A DNA stretch of 10,767 nt from an uncultured Collinsella sp. (GTDB lineage: Bacteria > Actinomycetota > Coriobacteriia > Coriobacteriales > Coriobacteriaceae). The stretch spans positions 1-10,767 of the forward strand of contig CALGZY010000230.1 in the NCBI GenBank assembly GCA_937934355.1, written 5' to 3'. Each line of letters begins with the position of its first letter. Position 1 is the first letter of the stretch. The notes beneath the pieces are model-generated. The model ran no database searches. It had not been told where the DNA came from and was given only the letters and a program-made list of their open reading frames with translations. Of the stretch, positions 1-8,325 are shown one piece after another. A program made the translations under genes and the position numbers.

Positions 1-125
1 AGTCCCTTGCGGCGTAGTTCTTATTTAAGCCGTCCAAGTTTTGGGGTGCAGTTCACAGTGGACGGGAGGGGAGCCTTATATGTGACCACGGCAAAAGGAT
101 GGCAAAGCCGCAGTCGCCCAAAAGG

Positions 126-145
126 AGGGCCTGGATACACCGGGC

Positions 146-146
<1 letters not shown>
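126..146 (-). terminator. Probable terminator of the ABC importer operon
   Basis: On the minus strand GGCCCGG and CCAGGCC form a 7-bp stem (one G-U pair) with a 5-base loop, starting at the TAG stop codon of the ATPase gene. It is followed by a CTCCTTTT tail. The tail is only partly U-rich, so termination may be incomplete. The remaining left edge (1-125) shows no gene. Its only structure is a 7-bp inverted repeat, CCGTCCA at 30-36 and TGGACGG at 59-65. Confidence 0.5.
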
Positions 147-1345
<1,199 letters not shown>

Positions 1346-1363
1346 GTCTCTACCTTTCGATAC

Positions 1364-1388
1364 GCGGCGCCGCGCTGAGGGGCGCCGC
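1364..1388 (-). other. Intercistronic stem-loop between permease and ATPase genes
   Basis: GCGGCGCC and GGCGCCGC form a perfect, all-GC 8-bp stem with a 9-base loop in the 68-base gap between the second permease and the ATPase. No U-tract follows on the minus strand; the sequence runs straight into the ATPase ribosome site. It therefore looks like an mRNA processing, stability or partial-attenuation element rather than a full terminator. Confidence 0.55.
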
Positions 1389-1413
1389 AGAAACTTGCAA
1401 AACAGTTACGGCA

Positions 1414-2253
1414 TCAGCCCTTGACGGCACCTGACACCACACCGTCGATGATGTACTTCTGGCAGAAGATGTACATGATGACGATGGGGACAACGACCAT
1501 CATGATGCAGGCCATCATGGGGCCGAGCTCGACGTGGCCGTAGCCGCCGCGGAAGTACTGAATCAAGATAGGAATGGTCTTGTACTTGGTGGAGTCGAGC
1601 GTAAGGTAGGGCAGCAGGTAGTCGTTCCAGACCCACATGGTCTCGAGGATGCCGACCGAAAGATAGGTGGGCTTCATGATGGGGAGGACGATCTTAAAGA
1701 ACACCTGGACCGGGTTGCAGCCATCAATCATGGCCGCCTCTTCGATCTCGAGCGGGATGTTCTTTACAAAGCCGGCGAACATAAAGACCGCCAGGCCCGC
1801 GCCAAAGCCAAGGTAGATAAAGCAGATGTTGAACGGCGTGTTGAAGCCGATGCGGTCCGCCAAATTGGACAGCGTGAACATGAGCATCTGGAAGGGCACG
1901 ACCATCGAGAACACGAACAGGTAATAGAAGAAGTTCGAAATCTTGCTGTTGACGCGCACTACGTACCAAGCGCACATGGAGCAGCACACCAAAATCAGAA
2001 CGACCGACGTGACCGTGATGATGAGCGAGTACATAAATGCCGAGGCAAAGCCCTGCTCGTTAAGGGCGTGCATGTAGTTTGCGAGGCCGTTGAACGTCTC
2101 AGGCGTAAGCAAATCGAACGCCGTGGTGGTGCTGATTGCAGTTCCCTTTTTATAGGAATTGAGCGCAATCATGAACACGGGGTAGATCCACGCGAGCGAC
2201 AGAATCGTAAAGAAAATCGAGAGCGCGCGGTTAATAGCCTTATCGCGTTTCAT
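1414..2253 (-). CDS. Carbohydrate ABC importer permease, MalG/MsmG type
   Basis: This is a 279-residue integral membrane protein with about six hydrophobic segments, one half of the sugar-translocating pore of a CUT1 importer. The EAA loop that docks onto the ATPase is clear: EEAAMIDGCNPVQVFFKIVLP, at roughly residues 172-192, placed about 90 residues from the C-terminus as in the MalG branch. The N-terminus has the MalG-like order of a first membrane helix followed by an external segment before the core. Its ATG overlaps the TAA stop of the upstream permease by one base (TAATG), with GGAGGT nine bases before it, so the two permeases are probably translationally coupled in equal amounts. The family assignment is firm; the transported sugar is not known from this protein. 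Confidence 0.94.
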   Translation of the reverse strand: MKRDKAINRALSIFFTILSLAWIYPVFMIALNSYKKGTAISTTTAFDLLTPETFNGLANYMHALNEQGFASAFMYSLIITVTSVVLILVCCSMCAWYVVRVNSKISNFFYYLFVFSMVVPFQMLMFTLSNLADRIGFNTPFNICFIYLGFGAGLAVFMFAGFVKNIPLEIEEAAMIDGCNPVQVFFKIVLPIMKPTYLSVGILETMWVWNDYLLPYLTLDSTKYKTIPILIQYFRGGYGHVELGPMMACIMMVVVPIVIMYIFCQKYIIDGVVSGAVKG

Positions 2254-3107
2254 TACTGCTGCACCTCCTTGGACCTCGTGGCCTTAAGTTGGATCATGGA
2301 GATTGCTACGACCAGGATGCAGAAGATAACCGCCTTGGCCTGACCGATGCCCTGCCATGCGATACCGGCACGCGAATAGAACGTGTTGTAGATGTTCAGG
2401 GCGAGCATCTCGGTGGAGTGCGCAGGGGCGCCGCCGGTAAGGGCGAGGTTCTGGTCGAACAGCTTAAAGCCGTTGGTGATGGACAGGAACAGGCAGATGG
2501 TGATCGTCGGCATCAGATTGGGGATCTTAACCTTCCAAAACGTCTGCCATGCCGTGGCGCCGTCGACCTTGGCGGCCTCGATGTAGTCGGACGGAATGGA
2601 CTGCAGACCAGCGATGTAGATGATCATCATGTAGCCGACCTGCTGCCACAGGGTCAGGATGATAAGGCCCCAGAAGCCAGCAGCAGAGTTAAGGGCGATA
2701 AGGTCGGCGCCGATGTTGGAGAGCAGGCAGTTGATCAGAATCTGCCAAATGTAGCCCAGCACGATGCCGCCGATCAGGTTCGGCATAAAGAAGATCGTAC
2801 GGAAGATGTTGGTGCCCTTGAGTGCCTTGCGGGTGAGCGCCTGCGCGATGGCGAGGGCGATCACGTTGATGAGCACCGTCGACAGGAAGGCAAACGCCAC
2901 CGTAAAGAAGAACGACGTGGCAAACTGCGGATCGGACAGCGCGCGTACGTAGTTCTCGATACCGACAAAGTGCGCGTTACTAATGATAATAAACTGGCAG
3001 AACGAGAGATAGAAGCCCTGGATAAAAGGGATCACGAACCCGATCATAAACGCCAGACACGTGGGCAGCATAAAGAGCGGCCACCAGCGCTTGAGTGCTT
3101 TGCCCAT
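2253..3107 (-). CDS. Carbohydrate ABC importer permease, MalF/UgpA/MsmF type
   Basis: This is a 284-residue membrane protein with about six transmembrane segments and the other half of the CUT1 pore. The EAA motif begins EAAKVDGATAWQTFWKVKIP at about residues 178-197, and the sequence ends in a short charged tail. It lacks the extra N-terminal helices of enterobacterial MalF and so resembles the shorter UgpA/MsmF form. The ATG is preceded by AAAGGA at good spacing. It lies downstream of the binding-protein gene across an 87-base gap that contains a strong stem-loop, and overlaps the next permease by one base. Gene order (binding protein, permease, permease, ATPase) supports a single operon. 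Confidence 0.94.
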   Translation of the reverse strand: MGKALKRWWPLFMLPTCLAFMIGFVIPFIQGFYLSFCQFIIISNAHFVGIENYVRALSDPQFATSFFFTVAFAFLSTVLINVIALAIAQALTRKALKGTNIFRTIFFMPNLIGGIVLGYIWQILINCLLSNIGADLIALNSAAGFWGLIILTLWQQVGYMMIIYIAGLQSIPSDYIEAAKVDGATAWQTFWKVKIPNLMPTITICLFLSITNGFKLFDQNLALTGGAPAHSTEMLALNIYNTFYSRAGIAWQGIGQAKAVIFCILVVAISMIQLKATRSKEVQQ

Positions 3108-3127
3108 AAAAGGGTCCTTTCAATATG

Positions 3128-3163
3128 CAGGGGGCGGGCAAACCAACGTCTGCCCGCCCCCTG
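3128..3163 (-). other. Intercistronic stem-loop after the binding-protein gene
   Basis: CAGGGGGCGGGCA and TGCCCGCCCCCTG form a perfect 13-bp stem with a 10-base loop between the binding-protein stop codon and the first permease. On the minus strand it is followed by CATATTGAAAGGACC, with no U-tract. It probably protects the upstream message from 3' exonucleases or attenuates transcription, giving more binding protein than permease. This is the arrangement known functionally from malE-malF and similar operons. Confidence 0.7.
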
Positions 3164-3194
3164 TCGCTAATCAGATAGCTTGGGCAGCAACTGC

Positions 3195-4511
3195 TTACTC
3201 GGAAGCGGCCTTCTCGGTCTTCCAGCCATCGACGAAGGCGTTCTTGACGCCGTCCCACTTGCTGTTATCGGCAGCGTAGGCAATCAGAGCCTGCTTGAGG
3301 TTCTTCTTCCACTCCTCGGAGGGAATGTAGACGAAGTCCCAAGCGACGGTCTTCTTGCCGTCCTTGGCCATGGCAACGGCCTGCTGCGAGAAGACGTTGG
3401 TGGTCTCCTTGGCGCTCTTGAACGGAGCGGTCAGACCCATCTTGTCGGCGATGATGCTGGTCGGGGTGTCAGCGGTGACGCACCAATACATGAAGTCCTC
3501 GGTGGCCTTCTGGGCATCCTCGGAAGCCTGGGAACTGACGCACCAGTAGTTCTCACCGCCGGAGCACAGGCCCTGGTTCTCCTCGCCGTCAACACCGATG
3601 TAGATGGGCATCATGCCAATCTGATCGTCGGTCATGCCGGCCTTGACGAGGTCAGAGTAGGCCCAAGAGCCGTTCTGGTAGAAGACGGCCTTGCCGGTTG
3701 CGAACTCGTTGGTGGCGTCGTCGCCGGTCTTGGAAGCAAGCTGCGAAGGATCGCAGGTGGAGTCGGTGATGTACAGGTCGAAGATCTGCTTGTAGTTGTC
3801 GAGGAACTCACCCTTGATCTCGTCGTCCTCCTGGTTGTGCTCCTTCTCAAACTCGTAGTAGAGCGGCATGTTGGCAAGGTGGGTGGTGTAGCGCCAGCTG
3901 GAGGAGTCGTCCATGCCGGCGGAAGTGAAGGCACCCTCGACACCAAGCTCGTCCTTGCGGGCCTGGATGTCGTCGGCACAAGCCTTCAGCTTGTCGAAGG
4001 AGTTGATGTCCTCGGCCTTGTAGCCAGCCTTCTCGAGCAGCTGCTTGTTGTAAATAATGCCGAAGCTCTCCTGAACCCAGTCGATGCACACATCCTTGCC
4101 GTCGGACTGCAGAGCCAGGGAGTCGTCAATGAGCTCACCGCGGAGCTTGGTATCGGACAGGTCGGCGCAGTAATCCTTCCAGTTCTTAAGACCGGTGGGG
4201 CCGTTGACCTGGAACAGGGTCGGAGCGGAGCTCTTGGACATCTCGGACTTAAGCTTCTCCTCGTAGGTGTTGGAAGCGGCGGTCACGATCTTGACCTCGA
4301 CGCCCTTCTCCTTCTTGTACGCCTTGGCGATCTCCTTCCACTCCTTGTCGACCTCGGGCTTGAATTGGAGGAAGTAGACCTCGGCAGCGTCACCAGAAGC
4401 AGAGGAGCCGGAGCCGGCGGAGCCACCGCAGCCCACGAGACCCAGACCAAGAACCGCAGCCGCGGAACCAGCAAAGCCCAGGAACTGCCTTCTGCTCATT
4501 TCGTTCTTCAT
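3195..4511 (-). CDS. Extracellular sugar-binding lipoprotein of the ABC importer
   Basis: This 438-residue CUT1-type substrate-binding protein captures the sugar outside the membrane and delivers it to the two permeases. The leader combines a twin-arginine-like motif (SRRQFLG, residues 6-12), a hydrophobic stretch and a lipobox LVGC, predicting lipidation at Cys28. A Ser/Gly/Ala-rich linker follows and then the family 1 type mature domain. I chose the ATG at 4511 rather than an in-frame GTG at 4529: AAAGGGTGG lies six bases before this ATG and would fall inside the coding region from the GTG. The gene is first in the importer operon, behind a 300-base regulatory region. Ligand specificity cannot be read from sequence alone. 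The neighbouring TreR-like regulator hints at an alpha-glucoside, which is inference. Confidence 0.93.
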   Translation of the reverse strand: MKNEMSRRQFLGFAGSAAAVLGLGLVGCGGSAGSGSSASGDAAEVYFLQFKPEVDKEWKEIAKAYKKEKGVEVKIVTAASNTYEEKLKSEMSKSSAPTLFQVNGPTGLKNWKDYCADLSDTKLRGELIDDSLALQSDGKDVCIDWVQESFGIIYNKQLLEKAGYKAEDINSFDKLKACADDIQARKDELGVEGAFTSAGMDDSSSWRYTTHLANMPLYYEFEKEHNQEDDEIKGEFLDNYKQIFDLYITDSTCDPSQLASKTGDDATNEFATGKAVFYQNGSWAYSDLVKAGMTDDQIGMMPIYIGVDGEENQGLCSGGENYWCVSSQASEDAQKATEDFMYWCVTADTPTSIIADKMGLTAPFKSAKETTNVFSQQAVAMAKDGKKTVAWDFVYIPSEEWKKNLKQALIAYAADNSKWDGVKNAFVDGWKTEKAASE

Positions 4512-4619
4512 TACAATCCACCCTTTCACACCGTGGCGGCACCCTTTGCCGCCGCCTTCGGAGATTGGCTCGGGGACTTTGCCCCTTTTGCTGATTTGAA
4601 CGATACGCTATTTGGCTAG

Positions 4620-4637
4620 TTGTTTGAACAAGTATTA
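4620..4637 (-). promoter_or_regulatory. Putative -10 box and adjoining repressor operator of the ABC operon
   Basis: TTGTTTGAACAA (4620-4631) is a palindrome with perfect 5-bp arms. It lies immediately downstream, on the minus strand, of a TAATAC -10-like hexamer (4632-4637), about 110 bases before the binding-protein start codon. No convincing -35 box is visible. The operator resembles sites at 4695, 5590 and 5712, and its position would let a bound repressor block transcription. The -10 assignment is tentative; the palindrome is directly seen. Confidence 0.45.
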
Positions 4638-4694
4638 CTAGAGCGGTAGAAAAACTTCGGTGAACGGTAATTTCAACTTGATACTTGACAAGTT

Positions 4695-4706
4695 TTGTAT
4701 AAACAA
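4695..4706. promoter_or_regulatory. Second putative TreR-like operator upstream of the ABC operon
   Basis: TTGTATAAACAA is a near-perfect palindrome (TTGTNTANACAA), similar to the trehalose-repressor operator TTGTATATACAA that I recall for Bacillus subtilis. It starts 75 bases from the matching site at 4620, which is about seven helical turns, so looping between two bound repressors is possible. Next to it, ACTTGACAAGT (4683-4693) is a further perfect palindrome of unknown role. Confidence 0.45.
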
Positions 4707-4728
4707 TTATTTGTTATCTAATGCAGAG

Positions 4729-4775
4729 AAAACGCCCGGTCAAGCCGATGTATCGTCGGTTTGACCGGGCGTTTT
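4729..4775 (-). terminator. Strong terminator of the GntR gene, probably bidirectional
   Basis: A 15-bp perfect stem (AAAACGCCCGGTCAA against TTGACCGGGCGTTTT) extends inward by a G-U and four more pairs, with a 7-base loop. The run of A on one side and T on the other gives a U-tract in both directions. It lies 43 bases beyond the GntR stop codon and insulates that gene from the ABC promoter region. Confidence 0.9.
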
Positions 4776-4817
4776 CGCTTTGATGGCATGAGTCTCGTCA
4801 GGCTGCGAGCTAGCCGG

Positions 4818-5537
4818 CTATCGCTTGGAGTTGACGCGGTAGTGGAAGATCTCGGGATGCGTGCGGGCATGCGTGACCTCGAACAAGATGCCGTCCGAGG
4901 TGTACGACTGGCTCTCCATGACGGCAACGCAGTTGTATTTGCCGAGGTCAAGATAACTGCAGTCCTCATCGTTGGCAAGCTCGACGCTCACCGTACGGCG
5001 ACTCGCCATCACCTTGACGCCGCGTTTGTGCTCCAGATAGTCGTAAATTGACTTTGCGGCGATCTCGGGCGTCAGACCCTTGGCGATCGACTCCAAAAAG
5101 TAGCCGTGGTCCACCTGGCGAGCATTGCCGTTGAGGCTTCGGACACGCACTACACGAATCAGCTCCTCGCCCACCTTAAAGCCCAGGCGACGAGAAAGTT
5201 GCTCAGTGCAAATCAAATGTTCAAAAGACTTAACGTCCGTCGATGCAACGGCATTGTTGCGCTTTGCAAATTCGCCAAACGACTCGACTTCCTCGAGTGC
5301 GCCCAGCATGTCGGTTTCGCCCTTGAGCCAAATAACGCGCACGCCCTTGCCGTGTATAGGCTGCACAAACATCTGATCGGCCAGCATGCTCAAGGCGCGT
5401 CGAACGGTATTGCGCGTGCAGCCAAACTCCGCGGTCAGCTCGGCTTCGGTTGGCAGCATCTCCTGAAACGCATAGGTCCCGTTAATGATGCGCGAACGGA
5501 TCTCGCGGTAGATTCCTTCGTAAATCGCTTTTGGCAT
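4818..5537 (-). CDS. GntR/UTRA-family transcriptional repressor, TreR-like
   Basis: This 239-residue DNA-binding regulator has an N-terminal winged helix-turn-helix (recognition region LPTEAELTAEFGCTRNTVRR, residues 28-47, then a wing around IHGKGVRV) and a C-terminal UTRA ligand-binding domain from about residue 90. The C-terminal half resembles the trehalose repressor TreR in its order of segments: SIYDYLEHKRGV, then DEDCSYLDL, then ILFEVTHARTHPEIFHY. TreR senses trehalose 6-phosphate, so a phosphorylated alpha-glucoside is a sensible inducer here. The ATG has AGAGGTG just upstream. The gene lies between the ABC importer and the divergent PTS-phosphatase gene, and TTGTTTAAAC-type sites occur at all three promoters, including its own. 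That predicts local autoregulation. The family is secure; the exact ligand is inferred. Confidence 0.9.
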   Translation of the reverse strand: MPKAIYEGIYREIRSRIINGTYAFQEMLPTEAELTAEFGCTRNTVRRALSMLADQMFVQPIHGKGVRVIWLKGETDMLGALEEVESFGEFAKRNNAVASTDVKSFEHLICTEQLSRRLGFKVGEELIRVVRVRSLNGNARQVDHGYFLESIAKGLTPEIAAKSIYDYLEHKRGVKVMASRRTVSVELANDEDCSYLDLGKYNCVAVMESQSYTSDGILFEVTHARTHPEIFHYRVNSKR

Positions 5538-5570
5538 GACTTCACCTCTAATGAATATGTATGGCTAGGC

Positions 5571-5601
5571 ACGATAGCATTTCTTTGAGTTGTTTAAACC
5601 G
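5571..5601 (-). promoter_or_regulatory. Putative GntR promoter overlapped by an operator
   Basis: On the minus strand TTTAAA (-35-like, 5593-5598), a 16-base spacer and an extended -10 TGCTATCGT (5571-5579) precede the repressor gene with a leader of about 30 bases. The -35 region lies inside TTGTTTAAACCG (5590-5601), which shares ten bases with the site at the PTS promoter. Overlap of operator and -35 would give autorepression. Confidence 0.4.
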
Positions 5602-5688
5602 TCTATCGGCAAAGCACCGATTATTTACCGTCGACGGTTCCCCCGACACCCAGATCGGATCGAATCAAAACCGTCAATGCGGCAAGCA
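5596..5688 (+). repeat. Imperfect direct repeats flanking a 12-bp palindrome
   Basis: Two 21-base segments, 5596-5616 and 5668-5688, both begin AAACCGTC and end AAGCA, with 16 of 21 positions identical. Between them ACCGTCGACGGT (5627-5638) is a perfect palindrome that again contains ACCGTC. They lie centrally between the divergent repressor and PTS genes, where a second regulator could bind. No protein partner is evident. Confidence 0.4.
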
Positions 5689-5698
5689 GTCAGTCCTC

Positions 5699-5723
5699 TA
5701 CAATGAGTTCATTGTTTAAACGT
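5699..5723 (+). promoter_or_regulatory. Putative PTS-gene -10 box and downstream operator
   Basis: TACAAT (5699-5704) is a good -10 hexamer, but no clear -35 is present. Seven bases on, TTGTTTAAACGT (5712-5723) shares its first ten bases with the site at the repressor promoter. This layout, -10 then operator, copies that at the ABC promoter. The TTG inside the region at 5726 is an alternative in-frame start for the next gene but has no ribosome site. Confidence 0.42.
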
Positions 5724-5761
5724 TCTTGCTCGCACAGCATGTTGCATCCGGAAGGCATATT

Positions 5762-8212
5762 ATGCTGCAGAAAATCCAACGCTTTGGCGGGGCAATGTTC
5801 GCGCCCGCCATGTTGTTTTCCATATCGGGTCTTATGGTCGGCGTCTCCGCCCTCGCAACGTCTGCGGATATCGTCGGCGACCTCGCCGTATACGGAACCC
5901 CTTGGTACGTTTTTTGGACTATCATCCAGCGCGGCTCGTGGACGGTCTTTAAACGACTTCCGCTCCTTTTTGCCGTAGCGCTGCCCATCGGCCTTGCCCA
6001 AAAGCAACCAGCTCGTTGTTGCCTCGAGGCGCTCGTGGCCTATTTTGCCTATTGCTTCTTTTTGAGCGAGATCATCAAACTGAGCGGAGACAACCTTGGA
6101 CTTAAGTACCCGTCGTCTTTGACCTCCGCTAGCGGCATCACCATCATCGACGGCATCAAGACACTCGACACCGGCATTATCGGCCCGCTGGCGGTGTCGG
6201 CAACCGTCGTCGCCATCCATGACCGCTTCTACGATGCCAAGGTTCCCGATTGGCTCGGTACCTTCTCGGGTTCCTCGCTGGTCTACCTCATCAGCTTTTT
6301 TGCCGTGTTCGCCCTTGCCGCCATCTCGGCCGCCATCGTGCCCTTCGTGTACGCAGCGACCGAAACGCTGCGCCACGCACTTGCGGGCGTCGGCCCCTTC
6401 GGCGTGGGTATCTTTGTGTTTTTGGAGCGAGCACTCGAGCCCATGGGGCTGCACCATCTGCTCTACATGCCGATCTACTACGACAACCTGGTCATTAACG
6501 ACGGCATCTACGCCACGTGGAGCAGCTTGCTCCCCATCCTCTCCCATAGCACGCGCCCCCTTAATGAGCTTGCGCCGTGGGCCGGTTTTACCGCCACCGG
6601 CTGGGTCAAGCTCTTTGGCCTTCCCGCCATCGCAGCCGCATTCTACTCCACCGCAAAACCCGAGCGCCGCGCCGGCCTCAGGGTCATCCTTGTTCCCGCC
6701 ATCATCGCCTCGGTGGTTTGCGGCGTTACCGAGCCACTCGAGTTTCTCTTTATGTTCACCCACCCCGGGCTCTTTTTTCTCTACGCCGTCTTATCGTCTT
6801 GCCTTGCCACAACCATGAATCTCTTTGGCATCGTCGGCATCTTCTCGGGCGGCCTCATGGAGATGGCAGCCTTCAACTTTATTCCGCTCATGCGCATGCA
6901 TGCCGGTGCCTATCTTTTGGCGCTCGGTATCGGCCTTGCCTTTAGCCTCATCTTTTTTGTGAGTTTTCGAGCACTCATCTTGATCTATGACCTTAAGACG
7001 CCGGGCCGCGAGGATCATGTCGCCAATCGCGCGGCAATCGATCATTTAACGGGAAGCGGCTTTGCCAAAGAGCAATCTCCCAATGACGAGGCCAATAGTC
7101 AATCCGATCAAGATCACGTCCTCGCTGAGCGGGTAATTCAGCTTTTAGGTGGCGTTGGCAATATTGCGGGCGCAACCAACTGCGCCACGCGCCTGCGCGT
7201 CGAGGTCGCAGACCCTTCCATCGTTGCAGATAACGCGTCGTTTGTCGCGGCGGGCGCCAAAGGCCTCATCATTACGGGCAAGACCGCCCAGGTGGTCATC
7301 GGCATCTCCGTTCCCCGCGTTAAAGAGCATTTTGACCAGATCATGGGCCTCGAGCCGGAATTTGCGCCCACCACCTCGGCCTCCTCTGCCGCCGGCCCAA
7401 CCCACAAGCACGGCGATATCTGCTTCTTCGACATCGACGGTACGCTCGCCTGGCAAGATCCCAGACTTGCCCAGGAGCTTCCCGAAGACGAGCGCGATCT
7501 GTCCCCCTATCCCAACGAGGCGGTTTCGCAGGCAATCCGCGAGTTTGTCGCCAACGGCAACATGGCCTTTATCTGCACGGGACGCACCCTGAGCTGCATC
7601 CACCCCAAACTTCTTGAGCTGCCGTGGACCGGCATCGTCTGTCTTGCGGGCGGTTACGCCGAGATCAACGGACGCGCAATTCGCGATCTGTCGATGACGC
7701 CCGGCATGCTGCAGCGCCTTGCCCCCTATCTTGAGCAGTCGGGCGAGGTCATCCGCTTTGAGGGCCTCAACGGCGTCGTGCGCATGAGTGCCGATGCCCC
7801 CGATGCCCCCGGATACGCGCGCACCCTGGGCGACGCAGTCACGCAGCTGCAACATTACAGTGCCTACAAGATCTTGATGTCTACATCGCTCGCCAGCCGC
7901 ATCGCTCAAGATAAGGCACTTGAGCCGCTGCTGTGCTTTAACGAGCTCGAACTCGAGGTAACCGAAATCTCGCCCCGCGAATGCACGAAGCGCGGGGGCA
8001 TCCAGTCTGTACTCGACGCCCTCGATCCCCACCACGGAACCGTATACGGCATCGGCGACGCCAGCAATGACGTCTCGCTGATGAACGCCGTCGATGTCGG
8101 TATCGCCATGGGCAATGCGCCGGACTATCTCAAAAAGCGCGCCGACTACATCACCGACTCGGTCGACAAAGATGGCGTCGTCAAGGCGCTCGAGCACTTT
8201 AGGCTTATATAA
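5762..8212 (+). CDS. PTS alpha-glucoside-type EIICB fused to a HAD (Cof-type) phosphatase
   Basis: This 816-residue protein has three parts. Residues 1-410 are an EIIC membrane transporter of the GlvC/MalP/AglA alpha-glucoside group: the start MLQKIQRFGGAMF, GIKTLDTGIIG (131-141), FLERALEPMGLHH (220-232) and GVTEPLEF (321-328). Residues 452-530 are an EIIB domain, NCATRLRV, with Cys474 as the phosphocysteine. After a Ser/Ala/Pro linker, residues 551-816 form a HAD-IIB phosphatase with every catalytic motif: FFDIDGT (nucleophile Asp557, acid-base Asp559), Thr606 in ICTGRT, Lys743, and GDASND with Asp766 and Asp770. No EIIA is attached, so an EIIA must act in trans. I chose the ATG at 5762 because GGAAGG lies six bases upstream; a TTG at 5726 would add 12 residues without a ribosome site. 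PTS import yields a sugar phosphate, and the fused phosphatase could remove that phosphate; this role is inference. Normal GlvC-type operons carry a phospho-alpha-glucosidase instead, absent here. Confidence 0.93.
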   Translation: MLQKIQRFGGAMFAPAMLFSISGLMVGVSALATSADIVGDLAVYGTPWYVFWTIIQRGSWTVFKRLPLLFAVALPIGLAQKQPARCCLEALVAYFAYCFFLSEIIKLSGDNLGLKYPSSLTSASGITIIDGIKTLDTGIIGPLAVSATVVAIHDRFYDAKVPDWLGTFSGSSLVYLISFFAVFALAAISAAIVPFVYAATETLRHALAGVGPFGVGIFVFLERALEPMGLHHLLYMPIYYDNLVINDGIYATWSSLLPILSHSTRPLNELAPWAGFTATGWVKLFGLPAIAAAFYSTAKPERRAGLRVILVPAIIASVVCGVTEPLEFLFMFTHPGLFFLYAVLSSCLATTMNLFGIVGIFSGGLMEMAAFNFIPLMRMHAGAYLLALGIGLAFSLIFFVSFRALILIYDLKTPGREDHVANRAAIDHLTGSGFAKEQSPNDEANSQSDQDHVLAERVIQLLGGVGNIAGATNCATRLRVEVADPSIVADNASFVAAGAKGLIITGKTAQVVIGISVPRVKEHFDQIMGLEPEFAPTTSASSAAGPTHKHGDICFFDIDGTLAWQDPRLAQELPEDERDLSPYPNEAVSQAIREFVANGNMAFICTGRTLSCIHPKLLELPWTGIVCLAGGYAEINGRAIRDLSMTPGMLQRLAPYLEQSGEVIRFEGLNGVVRMSADAPDAPGYARTLGDAVTQLQHYSAYKILMSTSLASRIAQDKALEPLLCFNELELEVTEISPRECTKRGGIQSVLDALDPHHGTVYGIGDASNDVSLMNAVDVGIAMGNAPDYLKKRADYITDSVDKDGVVKALEHFRLI

Positions 8213-8325
8213 GCAGCCGGCACGCGCACACGTCCCGTTTCCCCAAATCGCCAAAACAGACGCGCCGGCAACTCCAATGTGGCAATATGGTATCTGCACA
8301 CCGCAACGATGCAACCTAAGAAAGA

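Noticed and set aside
3180..4619. 479-codon plus-strand frame opposite the sugar-binding protein
   Set aside because: It is antisense to a well-supported lipoprotein gene, and its repetitive Leu/Val/Gly product is typical of reading a GC-rich gene backwards.
4685..4713. Plus-strand promoter TTGACA with TATTTG reading rightward
   Set aside because: It would run straight into the strong terminator at 4729-4775 and antisense to the repressor gene; TTGACA here is explained by the ACTTGACAAGT palindrome.
5726..5761. TTG start adding 12 residues to the PTS fusion protein
   Set aside because: No ribosome site precedes it, while GGAAGG precedes the ATG at 5762, where similarity to GlvC-type proteins also begins.
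8216..8269. GCCGGC pair after the PTS gene as a terminator
   Set aside because: The loop is over 40 bases and there is no U-tract; each GCCGGC is itself a palindrome, so the pairing is weak evidence.
7145..8314. 389-codon minus-strand frame opposite the EIIB-HAD region
   Set aside because: The plus strand carries complete PTS and HAD catalytic motifs here; the reverse frame has no recognisable domain or start signal.
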